Below are positions 51,528 through 58,834 of a DNA stretch of 58,834 nucleotides, piece after piece. Under the pieces are notes generated by a model that was given only the letters and a program-made list of their open reading frames with translations, was not told the origin of the DNA and made no database searches. The stretch spans positions 1 through 58,834 of the forward strand of contig JBIKWM010000020.1 in the NCBI GenBank assembly GCA_044356305.1, read 5' to 3'. Each line of letters begins with the position of its first letter. Position 1 is the stretch's first letter. A program made the translations under genes and the position numbers. This DNA is from JBIKWM01 sp044356305 (GTDB taxonomy: Bacteria > Bacteroidota > Bacteroidia > UBA10329).

Positions 51528-53465
51528 TCAGGCTGGAAGATCCCTCTTCAGAATTTCGTTGAAATGAGTCTTGAACTCCTCCACCGACATCTGCCCGAGG
51601 TCACCTTCACCGTGTCTGCGCACCGATACGAGGCCCTTTTCTACCTCTTGTTCACCGATGATCAACATGTACGGAACCTTGGCCAGCTCTGCGTCTCTGA
51701 TCTTTTTGCCTATCTTCTCGCTCCTTTCGTCAACGAGGCTGCGAATATCGCAAAAATTCAATTCGGCCGACAAGGTATTTGCATGCTCGGTGAAACGGTC
51801 TGAAATGGGCAATATCGATACCTGATCAGGGGTGAGCCAAAGGGGGAATCGGCCGGCACAATGTTCTATGAGAACGGCCACAAAACGCTCCATGCTGCCG
51901 AAGGGTGCCCGGTGTATCATAACAGGGCGATGGCGCGCGTTGTCGCTGCCGATGTACTCAAGGTCAAACCGCTCGGGAAGGTTGTAATCGACCTGCACTG
52001 TGCCCAACTGCCAGCTCCGGCCTATGGCATCGCGCACCATGAAATCGAGTTTGGGTCCGTAGAAGGCGGCCTCGCCATACTCTACCACGGTCTGCATCCC
52101 CATTTCCTCGGTGGCCTCTATAATGGCCCTTTCGGCCTTCTCCCAGTTCTCATCGCTGCCGATGTACTTGGCTCGGTTGTCGGGGTCGCGCAGGCTTATC
52201 TGGGCGGTGTAGCCCTTGAAGTCAAGCGCTTTGAAGACCATGAGTACAATGTCAACCACGCGTTTGAACTCGTCCTTCACCTGATCGGGGCGGCAGAAGA
52301 TGTGGGCATCGTCCTGCGTGAAACCGCGCACACGCGTCAGGCCATGCAGCTCACCGCTCTGTTCGTAGCGGTACACCGTGCCGAACTCCGAGAAACGGAT
52401 GGGCAGGTCGCGGTACGAGCGCTGTTTGAATCGATACATCTCGCAGTGGTGCGGGCAATTCATGGGCTTGAGCATGAACTCCTCTCCCTCGTGCGGGGTG
52501 GCAATGGGCCTGAAACTGTCCTTGCCATATTTCTCCCAGTGGCCGCTGGTCACATACAGTTCCTTCTGCCCTATGTGTGGCGACACCACCGGGGTGTAAC
52601 CGGCCTTCATCTGTGCGCGGGTAAGGAAGTCCTCGAGGCGCTTGCGCAGGGCGGTGCCTTTTGGCAGCCACAGAGGCAGTCCCGGTCCCACACGCTCAGA
52701 GAAGGTGAAAAGCTCCAGCTCGCGGCCCAGTTTGCGGTGATCCCTCCGTTTGGCCTCCTCTATCAGCTCCAGATATTCCTTCAGGTCTTTCTCCTTTGGG
52801 AAGGAGATGCCATACACGCGGGTCAGCTGCTTGTTCTTCTCATCGCCACGCCAATAGGCACCGGCCACATTGGTTATCTTAACTGCCTTTATAAGGCCTG
52901 TGTTGGGAATGTGCCCCCCACGGCACAGGTCAGTGAAGTTGCTATGGTCGCAAAAGGTTATCTCGCCATCGGTCAGATTCGTGATCAGCTCAGTTTTAAA
53001 AGGATTGGTGCGATACATGTCCAGAGCATCGGCCTTGCTCACACTGCGCATCTTGAATTCAGCCTTTTCGCGGGCGAATTCCAGGAACTTCTCTTCAATC
53101 TTTGGAAAATCGTTCTCTGACAGCACTCGCCCATCGAGGTCCACATCGTAATAGAATCCGTTCTCAATGGCAGGACCAATGGTCAGTTTCACCCCGGGAT
53201 AAAAACTCTCAAGCGTCTGGGCCAGCACGTGGGCCGAGCTGTGCCAGAAGGCCTGCTTACCATCAGCGTCATTGAAGGTGAAAAGGCGCAGTTCGCAGTC
53301 GGCCGTAATAGGGGTCGATGTCTCCACCGTGCGGCCGTCCACTTTGGCGCTCAATACATTGCGTGCCAGCCCTTCGCTGATTGAAAGGGCCACCTGCATG
53401 GGGGTTATTCCGGCCTCGAACTGCCTCACGGCCCCATCAGGGAATTTGATATTGATCATTGCCAT
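51528..53465 (-). CDS. thrS: Threonyl-tRNA synthetase
   Basis: The 645-aa class II synthetase has an N-terminal TGS domain (INIKFPDGAVRQFEAG), the editing-domain motif FWHSSAHVLAQ, and the catalytic MNCPHHCEMY zinc motif. Further motifs are SEFGTVYRYEQSGELHGLTRVRGFTQDD and, in the anticodon-binding domain, LPISDRFTEHA. The start at 53465 (MAMINIKF) or 53459 follows a TATCTTTG promoter element. It heads the thrS-infC-rpmI-rplT operon. No T-box or leader peptide was seen. Confidence 0.97.
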   Translation of the reverse strand: MAMINIKFPDGAVRQFEAGITPMQVALSISEGLARNVLSAKVDGRTVETSTPITADCELRLFTFNDADGKQAFWHSSAHVLAQTLESFYPGVKLTIGPAIENGFYYDVDLDGRVLSENDFPKIEEKFLEFAREKAEFKMRSVSKADALDMYRTNPFKTELITNLTDGEITFCDHSNFTDLCRGGHIPNTGLIKAVKITNVAGAYWRGDEKNKQLTRVYGISFPKEKDLKEYLELIEEAKRRDHRKLGRELELFTFSERVGPGLPLWLPKGTALRKRLEDFLTRAQMKAGYTPVVSPHIGQKELYVTSGHWEKYGKDSFRPIATPHEGEEFMLKPMNCPHHCEMYRFKQRSYRDLPIRFSEFGTVYRYEQSGELHGLTRVRGFTQDDAHIFCRPDQVKDEFKRVVDIVLMVFKALDFKGYTAQISLRDPDNRAKYIGSDENWEKAERAIIEATEEMGMQTVVEYGEAAFYGPKLDFMVRDAIGRSWQLGTVQVDYNLPERFDLEYIGSDNARHRPVMIHRAPFGSMERFVAVLIEHCAGRFPLWLTPDQVSILPISDRFTEHANTLSAELNFCDIRSLVDERSEKIGKKIRDAELAKVPYMLIIGEQEVEKGLVSVRRHGEGDLGQMSVEEFKTHFNEILKRDLPA

Positions 53466-53488
53466 TGTACCATTTTGAAAAAGGTCGG

Positions 53489-53496
53489 CAAAGATA
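53489..53496 (-). promoter_or_regulatory. TATCTTTG promoter element of the thrS operon
   Basis: On the minus strand TATCTTTG exactly matches TAnnTTTG, 23 nt before the thrS ATG. Confidence 0.65.
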
Positions 53497-53595
53497 GATG
53501 GGGCAGGGGAGGGCTGAAGGGGCTTGAAACTTGCTTTTTTTGATGCCAGAGCCACAGCCTGTGTCTTTATTTTCACCCCCGAAGCACAGGCACAC

Positions 53596-55248
53596 ATGAG
53601 CGGATCGGCCCCAAAGACAGACGTATTGATAATAGGTGGCGGATTGGCCGGAATGGTCACCGCTTTGGAACTGATGGGCAGTGGCCGCCACGTGACCATT
53701 GTTGACCGCGATGAACCCGGGGCCATGGGCGGATTGGCCAAGTGGAGTTTCGGTGGGATGTTCTTTGTTGACACTCCCGAGCAGCGAAGACAGGGCATGC
53801 GCGACAACGTGCAGACCGCCCTGAACGACTGGCTTTCAGTGGCTGAGTTTGACCCTCAGGACACTCTGCCGCGCCAATGGGCAGAGCGGTATGTGCACCT
53901 CAGCACGCCCGAGATATACAGGTGGGTGAAAGGGCTCGGAATTCGGTTCTTCCCCATTGTGCATTGGGTCGAGCGCGGACTCTACAGACCGGGCAACAGC
54001 TATCCACGTTTCCACATGGTGTGGGGCACTGGGCACCATCTGAGCGAGACGGTGCGCACACATCTGGTCAATCACCCATCGGCAGCATCACATCTGAAAT
54101 TGAATTTCAGACATCGGGTGACAGATCTTGTTGTGGAAGATGGGCGCGTGTGCGGTGCCTGCGGCACGGACGAAGCTTCTGGGGCACCCTTTGAGATACG
54201 GGCCGATGTGACCGTGGTGGCCACAGGAGGTATGGGTGGCAACCTTGACAAGGTGCGCCAACATTGGAACCGGGAATTGGGCACCCCGCCCGATCTAATC
54301 CTGAACGGCTCGCACCGTTTTGCACTTGGCGACCTGCACGATGCCGTTTCAACCATAGGTGGCAACGTCACTCACCTTGACCGCAATTGGCACTATGCTG
54401 CCGGGGTGCATCATCCTCGGCCGCGCCACCCGCACCATGGCCTTAGTCTGGTGCCCCCGAAGTCGGCCCTCTGGCTCGATTGGAAAGGCGAGCGTTTCGG
54501 GCCCATGCCGCTCGTCACGGCCTACGACACCAAACATTGTGTGGAAGTAGTGGCCCGTACCCAGAAGAAATACTCGTGGCAGGTGCTCAACATGCGCATC
54601 ATGGTCAAGGAGTTCGCCATCAGTGGGGCAGAGAGCAATGCCGCTATCCGCGACCGCAACCTGCCTGGGTTCTTAAAGGCGATCCTGTTCGGCAACAGGG
54701 AATTGGTGAACGATATGATCGCCAATTCGCCCGATTTTGTTGTGGCCGATACACTAGAGGAACTCGTGAAGAAGATGAACGCACTGCAAGGCACTGATGA
54801 TGTGAGCCTCGAGGCGGTGCGCAAGGCGGTTACAGACTATGACGACAATATCAGACGCGGGCCTGCTTACCACAACGATGAGCAGTTGCGCAGAATAGCC
54901 CACGCCCGCCAGTATCGTGGCGATAAGGTGCGCACCTGCAACTTCCAGCCTATCATGGACCCTAAGGCAGGCCCACTGGTGGCCATCCGCGAGTTCATCC
55001 TTAGCCGCAAGACCATGGGCGGCATTCAGACCGACCTGCGCAGCCGTGTACTCACTGTTCCGGGTGCCTCGGGGCAATCCGTCATTCCCGGTCTTTATGC
55101 TGTAGGCGAGGCCGCTGGTTTCGGTGGGGGAGGGGTGCACGGCAAGGGGGCGCTGGAAGGTACATTCCTGGGCGGCTGTGTTCTCACAGGCCGCGTGGCC
55201 GCTGCCGATATCCTGGGTAAGAGCTTAGGTCAGGGCATCGCGGGCTGA
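53596..55248 (+). CDS. FAD-binding dehydrogenase (succinate/steroid dehydrogenase-like)
   Basis: The 550-aa flavoprotein has an N-terminal FAD loop VLIIGGGLAGMVTALELMG, DEPGAMGGLAKWSFGGMFFVD, an internal ATGGMGG, and the C-terminal FAD-binding segment VPGLYAVGEAAGFGGGGVHG. It resembles the KstD/fumarate-reductase flavoprotein superfamily, PRK12834-type. It probably dehydrogenates a ketosteroid-like or other ring compound, but the substrate cannot be assigned. The start at 53596 follows HMSG; a frame from 53524 is open but lacks family residues. It is divergent from thrS. Confidence 0.88.
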   Translation: MSGSAPKTDVLIIGGGLAGMVTALELMGSGRHVTIVDRDEPGAMGGLAKWSFGGMFFVDTPEQRRQGMRDNVQTALNDWLSVAEFDPQDTLPRQWAERYVHLSTPEIYRWVKGLGIRFFPIVHWVERGLYRPGNSYPRFHMVWGTGHHLSETVRTHLVNHPSAASHLKLNFRHRVTDLVVEDGRVCGACGTDEASGAPFEIRADVTVVATGGMGGNLDKVRQHWNRELGTPPDLILNGSHRFALGDLHDAVSTIGGNVTHLDRNWHYAAGVHHPRPRHPHHGLSLVPPKSALWLDWKGERFGPMPLVTAYDTKHCVEVVARTQKKYSWQVLNMRIMVKEFAISGAESNAAIRDRNLPGFLKAILFGNRELVNDMIANSPDFVVADTLEELVKKMNALQGTDDVSLEAVRKAVTDYDDNIRRGPAYHNDEQLRRIAHARQYRGDKVRTCNFQPIMDPKAGPLVAIREFILSRKTMGGIQTDLRSRVLTVPGASGQSVIPGLYAVGEAAGFGGGGVHGKGALEGTFLGGCVLTGRVAAADILGKSLGQGIAG

Positions 55249-55310
55249 GATACTATTCTCGTTCCCTTTGTGGTCAATGGTTCAACGATGGACCTAGACC
55301 TGCGCCCGGC

Positions 55311-56198
55311 TCACTTTCCCAGAATGGCATTGTTCAGCGCATCGATGCTCGCTTCTTGAGTGAACAATGCATTCATCTTGAAATAACTGCCCTTGTCCAA
55401 GGTGTACGGGTAGGCGTAAATGGCCAGATCGAGTCGGGCCTGTTCGGTCTCCAAAAGGAATCCTATCTTCTTTAATTGATCGGTTGTGATGCAATTGGTG
55501 GTCACCAGCATCTTACCCGATTGCAGTCGGCCATCTTCAGTGCTGCGCATCCTAACGGTGCCCAGCGCCTCGTCAAAATCATTGGTTCCCAGAATGGTAC
55601 CGCTGCAAGGCAGCTGCGCGGTGCCTGTGGCCACTGGTGCGGCTGTGGTGGTAGTTGTAGTCTCTTCAACCACGGCTTGTCCGCTGCCACCGGTGTTCAC
55701 ACTCACATGTCCGCCAAGCCCACCAAAACTCATGCTCACTCCTTCTTGCTGGGCCGGGGTCACGGTGCGGGTGGTGGTGGTCGTCTGCTGCACCCCAGCT
55801 CCTCCGCCCACTACCACCACGGTCGGGGTCTTCTCCTCGTAGATAAACTGTGGATATAGACTCTGGCTCTTCCAACCGATCTTCATTTCGCCCTTGCGGT
55901 TCTTCTCTACCACGAAGGTGGCATCCACCCGGTTGTGGTGCGCATCAGTCAGTTGCAGCATCTTTCGTTCGGCCGGGGCCAGGGCAGGGTCCTCGAACAC
56001 TGCCTTTGCACTGTAATACGGTTGTGTCAGGTTGATGCACCGCACCTCGGTCTGCGGCTCGCTGTTCATCTGCTGCCCGTTGAGGTAGATGATGAACCGC
56101 AACCCATCGGGGCTATAAAATGTGGCGTGCGACACAGTTTGGGCAATAGCACCCACACAGTGGCAGATTCCAGCAAGGACAATCAGTGATCTCAGCAT
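55311..56198 (-). CDS. DUF4476 domain-containing secreted protein
   Basis: The 295-aa protein has a signal peptide (MLRSLIVLAGICHCVGAIAQ). An N-terminal beta region follows (FYSPDGLRFIIYLNGQQMN, as in DUF4476 partners). A Thr-rich low-complexity linker (QTTTTTRTVTPAQQ and EETTTTTTAAP) leads into the C-terminal DUF4476 (GTNDFDEALGTVRMRSTEDGR to NNAILGK). It is predicted periplasmic or outer-membrane-exposed. Function unknown. It lies 59 bp downstream of the SCO gene in the same direction. Confidence 0.88.
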   Translation of the reverse strand: MLRSLIVLAGICHCVGAIAQTVSHATFYSPDGLRFIIYLNGQQMNSEPQTEVRCINLTQPYYSAKAVFEDPALAPAERKMLQLTDAHHNRVDATFVVEKNRKGEMKIGWKSQSLYPQFIYEEKTPTVVVVGGGAGVQQTTTTTRTVTPAQQEGVSMSFGGLGGHVSVNTGGSGQAVVEETTTTTTAAPVATGTAQLPCSGTILGTNDFDEALGTVRMRSTEDGRLQSGKMLVTTNCITTDQLKKIGFLLETEQARLDLAIYAYPYTLDKGSYFKMNALFTQEASIDALNNAILGK

Positions 56199-56257
56199 CG
56201 TTTCAATTTTTCCTGTTGTCAAAGGTGCTGATGCAAGTGGCAGCACGTCACAGCGGG

Positions 56258-56923
56258 TCACTGTTTCTCGTATTCGCGAAGCAGTTTCTTTATGTCCTCG
56301 CCCAATTGGCGGGTCTGTACAGGGTCGGTACCATCGTAGAAACCGCGCAGCCTGCGGTCAGGATCTACCAGTACAAAATTCTCGGTATGAATAAAATCCT
56401 CTGGTCCACCATCGCCTTCGGTGGTCACCGCGAAATAGCTTCTGCGGGCCAGTTCGTATATGTGCGGTTTGGATCCGGTGAGCAGTTTCCACTGGGCAGG
56501 GTCGGCATTGTACTTGGCCCCGTAGGCCGCCAGAACCGGCACGCTGTCCTTATCAGGAAATACCGAGTGCGATAGGAACATCACCCTCGGCTCACCTTTG
56601 AACTGCATGGCCAGCTCGCTCATGTTCTTTGACATCTTGGGGCAGATGCTCGGGCAGGTGACAAAGAAGAAATCGGCCACATATACTTTTCCGGCCACAT
56701 CGGCATTTGTCACAGTCGCACCCATCTGATCCGTAAGGCTGAAATCGGCAATGCGATGGTTCATGCCAACGCGCTGCATGTCGGTGTCCACCAGTTTCGG
56801 GTTTATATCGGCCGGATTATAGATAGGCAGCCGGTCCCTGTCGCGCAGCTTCGGATAGACGATGAACATGCCACCTACCCAGATGGCAAGGAATGCGAGA
56901 ATGATCCAACGGTAACGTTTCAT
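56258..56923 (-). CDS. SCO1/SenC family copper chaperone
   Basis: This 221-aa thioredoxin-fold protein has one N-terminal membrane anchor (WIILAFLAIWVGGMFIVYP). The copper-binding TCPSICP has Cys90 and Cys94, and His179 lies in FIHTENF. It delivers copper to cytochrome oxidase CuA or acts as a disulfide reductase in the periplasm. The start ATG at 56923 is five bases after the stop of the lipoprotein gene, so the two are cotranscribed. No cytochrome oxidase genes are in the window. Confidence 0.93.
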   Translation of the reverse strand: MKRYRWIILAFLAIWVGGMFIVYPKLRDRDRLPIYNPADINPKLVDTDMQRVGMNHRIADFSLTDQMGATVTNADVAGKVYVADFFFVTCPSICPKMSKNMSELAMQFKGEPRVMFLSHSVFPDKDSVPVLAAYGAKYNADPAQWKLLTGSKPHIYELARRSYFAVTTEGDGGPEDFIHTENFVLVDPDRRLRGFYDGTDPVQTRQLGEDIKKLLREYEKQ

Positions 56924-56928
56924 GGCCT

Positions 56929-57300
56929 TCAGTCTCTCTTCCGCTCCTGCACCTTAAAATCATAGACTGTATCAACCACCAGTTGATACTCGTGGCAATG
57001 GCGGAGGTCAATAATGGCGCTGTCAATGGGCACCATGAGCGAATCGAACAGGGTGGCCTGTGTCTCTATATCAGTGAAAGTGCGCCACTCGGTGCACGTA
57101 TTGGGCGCAATGTTCAGGAAATAGGCAGTGTCAAGGTCACCGGTGAGCACCGAGAAAGTGACCGGCACCGAATCGTTGTTCACCACCCGTATGCGTGGGT
57201 CGGTGTTGCGACATTCCGTACACGATGAAAACACCGAAAGCCCCCCCATTGCGGCTGTCAGGGCCACGGACTTCATTGCGTTTTGCAGCACCTTTATCAT
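56929..57300 (-). CDS. Small Cys-containing lipoprotein
   Basis: The 123-aa protein has a lipoprotein signal (MIKVLQNAMKSVALTAAMGGLSVFSSC) and a beta-sandwich-like body (VVNNDSVPVTFSVLTGDLDTAYFLNI) with further Cys at CTEC, NTC and RHC. It sits directly before the SCO gene with a 5-bp gap. A role in copper or redox handling is an inference from the neighbour only. The start 57300 or 57276 is open; a CATCTTTG element lies at 57308-57315. I do not recognise the family. Confidence 0.75.
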   Translation of the reverse strand: MIKVLQNAMKSVALTAAMGGLSVFSSCTECRNTDPRIRVVNNDSVPVTFSVLTGDLDTAYFLNIAPNTCTEWRTFTDIETQATLFDSLMVPIDSAIIDLRHCHEYQLVVDTVYDFKVQERKRD

Positions 57301-57307
57301 CGGGCGG

Positions 57308-57315
57308 CAAAGATG
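57308..57315 (-). promoter_or_regulatory. CATCTTTG promoter-like element, 7 nt before ATG
   Basis: On the minus strand CATCTTTG is one base off TAnnTTTG and ends seven bases before the ATG at 57300. Confidence 0.4.
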
Positions 57316-57451
57316 CGCGATCGGGCCTACGCATGCGATGACAGGATGCACGGGAGCAATACCTCAGAATGATCGGAAAACTACGGTCACAGAGCAGCCC
57401 TCGGCATTTCTATAAATATGATATTCGGCCCCGCTCCCTACAACCACCCCG

Positions 57452-58399
57452 ATGAAAGCCCTAACCCGAACCGATTTCAACTTCCCCGGTCAGACCGGTG
57501 TGTACCATGGCAAGGTGCGCGATGTGTATTCTGTGGGCCACGACCTGCTTGTCATGGTAGCCACCGACCGCATTTCGGCATTCGACCACATTCTGCCGAA
57601 AGGCATCCCATTCAAAGGCCAGGTGCTCAACAGTGTGGCGGCTCATTTTCTGCGCGCCACGGCCGATATTGTACCGAATTGGCTGGTGGCGACCCCCGAT
57701 CCGGTGGTTGCAGTGGGGCACAGGTGCGAGCCCATTCGGGTTGAGATGGTCATTCGCGGGTATCTCGCAGGCCACGCATGGCGCGAATACGAGCGGGGCG
57801 AGCGTGTGCTTTGCGGTGTGCGTATGCCCGATGGCATGAGGCAGAACGATTGTTTCACTGACCCTATCATCACTCCTGCCACCAAGGCCGATGTAGGCCA
57901 TGATGTGGACATCAGCCGCGATGAAATCATTGCACAGGGCATTGTGCCGTTGGCTGATTATGAACTGATGGAGCAATACACCCACGCCCTGTTTGAGCGT
58001 GGGACCTACATGGCGGCCATGCAAGGTCTGATATTGGTCGATACGAAATATGAGTTTGGGCGCCTGGCCGATGGCCGCATCGTCCTCATCGATGAGATTC
58101 ACACCCCCGACAGCAGCCGTTATTTCTATGCTGACGGATACCACGACCGTCAGGAACGAGGCGAGCCACAGCGCCAGCTATCGAAGGAATTTGTGCGTGA
58201 ATGGCTGATGAAGAACGGTTTTCAGGGCAAAGAGGGCGAACAGATGCCCGCCATGCCCGATTCTTTTGTTCAGACCGTTACCGACCGGTACATCGAACTG
58301 TATGAGCGGATAACAGGAGAGAAGTTTGTACCGGTGATGAGCGAGGATATTGCTGCACGGATAAGCACCAACGTAGGCGTGTACCTCAGCAGCCGTTGA
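57452..58399 (+). CDS. purC: Phosphoribosylaminoimidazole-succinocarboxamide synthase
   Basis: PurC (SAICAR synthase) joins aspartate to CAIR in purine synthesis. The 315-aa protein has the N-terminal GKVRDVYSVG, TDRISAFDHILPKGIPFKG near residue 38, EMVIRGYLAGHAW near residue 97, and VLIDEIHTPDSSRYF near residue 210. The length fits the longer PurC form of Bacteroidota. The ATG at 57452 has no visible Shine-Dalgarno site. Confidence 0.97.
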   Translation: MKALTRTDFNFPGQTGVYHGKVRDVYSVGHDLLVMVATDRISAFDHILPKGIPFKGQVLNSVAAHFLRATADIVPNWLVATPDPVVAVGHRCEPIRVEMVIRGYLAGHAWREYERGERVLCGVRMPDGMRQNDCFTDPIITPATKADVGHDVDISRDEIIAQGIVPLADYELMEQYTHALFERGTYMAAMQGLILVDTKYEFGRLADGRIVLIDEIHTPDSSRYFYADGYHDRQERGEPQRQLSKEFVREWLMKNGFQGKEGEQMPAMPDSFVQTVTDRYIELYERITGEKFVPVMSEDIAARISTNVGVYLSSR

Positions 58400-58415
58400 G
58401 CCGCGGGGCTGCGAT

Positions 58416-58423
58416 TACCTTCG
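58416..58423 (+). promoter_or_regulatory. TACCTTCG promoter element of the ABC-F gene
   Basis: TACCTTCG lies 23 nt before the ATG at 58447. Confidence 0.55.
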
Positions 58424-58446
58424 CGCCCCTTAAAAAATCAGGCTCA

Positions 58447-58834
58447 ATGCTCACCACTCACAGCATAACCCTTCAGTACGGCAAGCGCGTCCTATTTGAT
58501 GAGGTGAACATCAAATTCACCGAGGGCAACTGCTATGGGATAATCGGTGCCAACGGGGCCGGCAAGTCCACATTCCTCAAGATCCTATCGGGAGAGATCG
58601 CCCCCAACAAGGGCAGGGTGGAGATAGAGCCCGGCAAGCGCATGGCCGTTCTGCGGCAGAACCACACCGCCTTTGACGGGCATACCACACTCGACACCGT
58701 GATCATGGGGCACGACCGCCTGTGGGAGGTGATGCAGGAGAAGAATGCCATCTACATGAAACCCGATTTTAACGATGCTGATGGGATCAGGGTATCGGAA
58801 CTTGAATCGGAATTTGCAGAGATGGAAGGGTGGA
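58447..58834 (+). CDS. ABC-F family ATPase, N-terminal part
   Basis: The first 129 codons are present and the gene runs off the window. The sequence begins MLTTHSITLQYGKRVLFDEV, with Walker A GANGAGKSTFLKILSGE near residue 36 and VLRQNHTAFDGHT (Q-loop region). No membrane segment is present. It is an ABC-F type protein of the YbiT/Uup kind, acting on the ribosome rather than as a transporter. The subgroup cannot be fixed without the linker and second ATPase domain. Confidence 0.9.
   Translation, partial: MLTTHSITLQYGKRVLFDEVNIKFTEGNCYGIIGANGAGKSTFLKILSGEIAPNKGRVEIEPGKRMAVLRQNHTAFDGHTTLDTVIMGHDRLWEVMQEKNAIYMKPDFNDADGIRVSELESEFAEMEGW

Overview
The window is a dense, GC-rich (roughly mid-50s percent GC by eye) chromosomal segment from a member of the Bacteroidota, most likely a Flavobacteriia-like lineage. 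The evidence is a PorQ-cmk pair, four proteins with type A and one with a type B C-terminal sorting domain of the type IX secretion system (T9SS), several Bacteroidota-only families (GWxTD, DUF5606, DUF5683, DUF3078, choice-of-anchor L), TAnnTTTG-type promoter elements, and an almost complete lack of Shine-Dalgarno sequences. It looks like core chromosome: no tRNA, rRNA, CRISPR array or transposase was seen.

Layout. 0.3-8.4 kb: GWxTD protein and a GT2 glycosyltransferase; convergent glmM; then a tightly overlapped TPR - phosphosulfolactate synthase - rhodanese - DedA - aroE operon. 8.4-9.6 kb: non-coding region with a 21-bp tandem array in which GATC recurs exactly every 21 bp, plus an exact 80-bp copy of the 3' end of a cation-efflux gene that lies intact at 46.6 kb. 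9.6-13.2 kb: a T9SS BNR-type protein, an outer-membrane barrel protein, a holin-like membrane protein and a hydrolase. 13.4-20.6 kb: ispE, porQ, cmk, a second hydrolase, recA, a TPR lipoprotein and a T9SS protein with nine Cys-rich repeats. 20.8-26.3 kb (minus strand): lpd, a zinc-dependent phospholipase C-like protein, DUF5683-parB-parA and a MORN protein. 26.4-30.5 kb: a large trimeric-fibre-like protein followed by a glycine-rich protein. 30.6-40 kb: RecD-like helicase, DUF4412, DUF4197, a T9SS type B protein, DUF3078, M3 peptidase, DUF5606 and a hypothetical secreted protein. 40-42.5 kb: a 2.16-kb insertion (a T9SS cargo gene plus a second 21-bp array) bracketed by 207/208-bp direct repeats that split a hypothetical gene from the deoxynucleoside kinase gene. 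42.5-48.5 kb: deoxynucleoside kinase, TrmH, 3-hydroxybutyryl-CoA dehydrogenase, T9SS protein, an AT-rich island, CDF transporter and UspA. 49-58.8 kb: GlmU-like protein, the thrS-infC-rpmI-rplT operon, FAD dehydrogenase, DUF4476, SCO, a lipoprotein, purC and the start of an ABC-F gene.

Most genes are housekeeping (cell wall, isoprenoid, shikimate, purine, translation, chromosome partition) interleaved with secreted or surface proteins. The unusual material is in the intergenic regions: two unrelated 21-bp tandem arrays, each followed by a duplicated gene end; a target-duplication-like insertion without a transposase; promoter elements that sit only 4-7 nt before many start codons; and an infC gene that appears to start at AUC.
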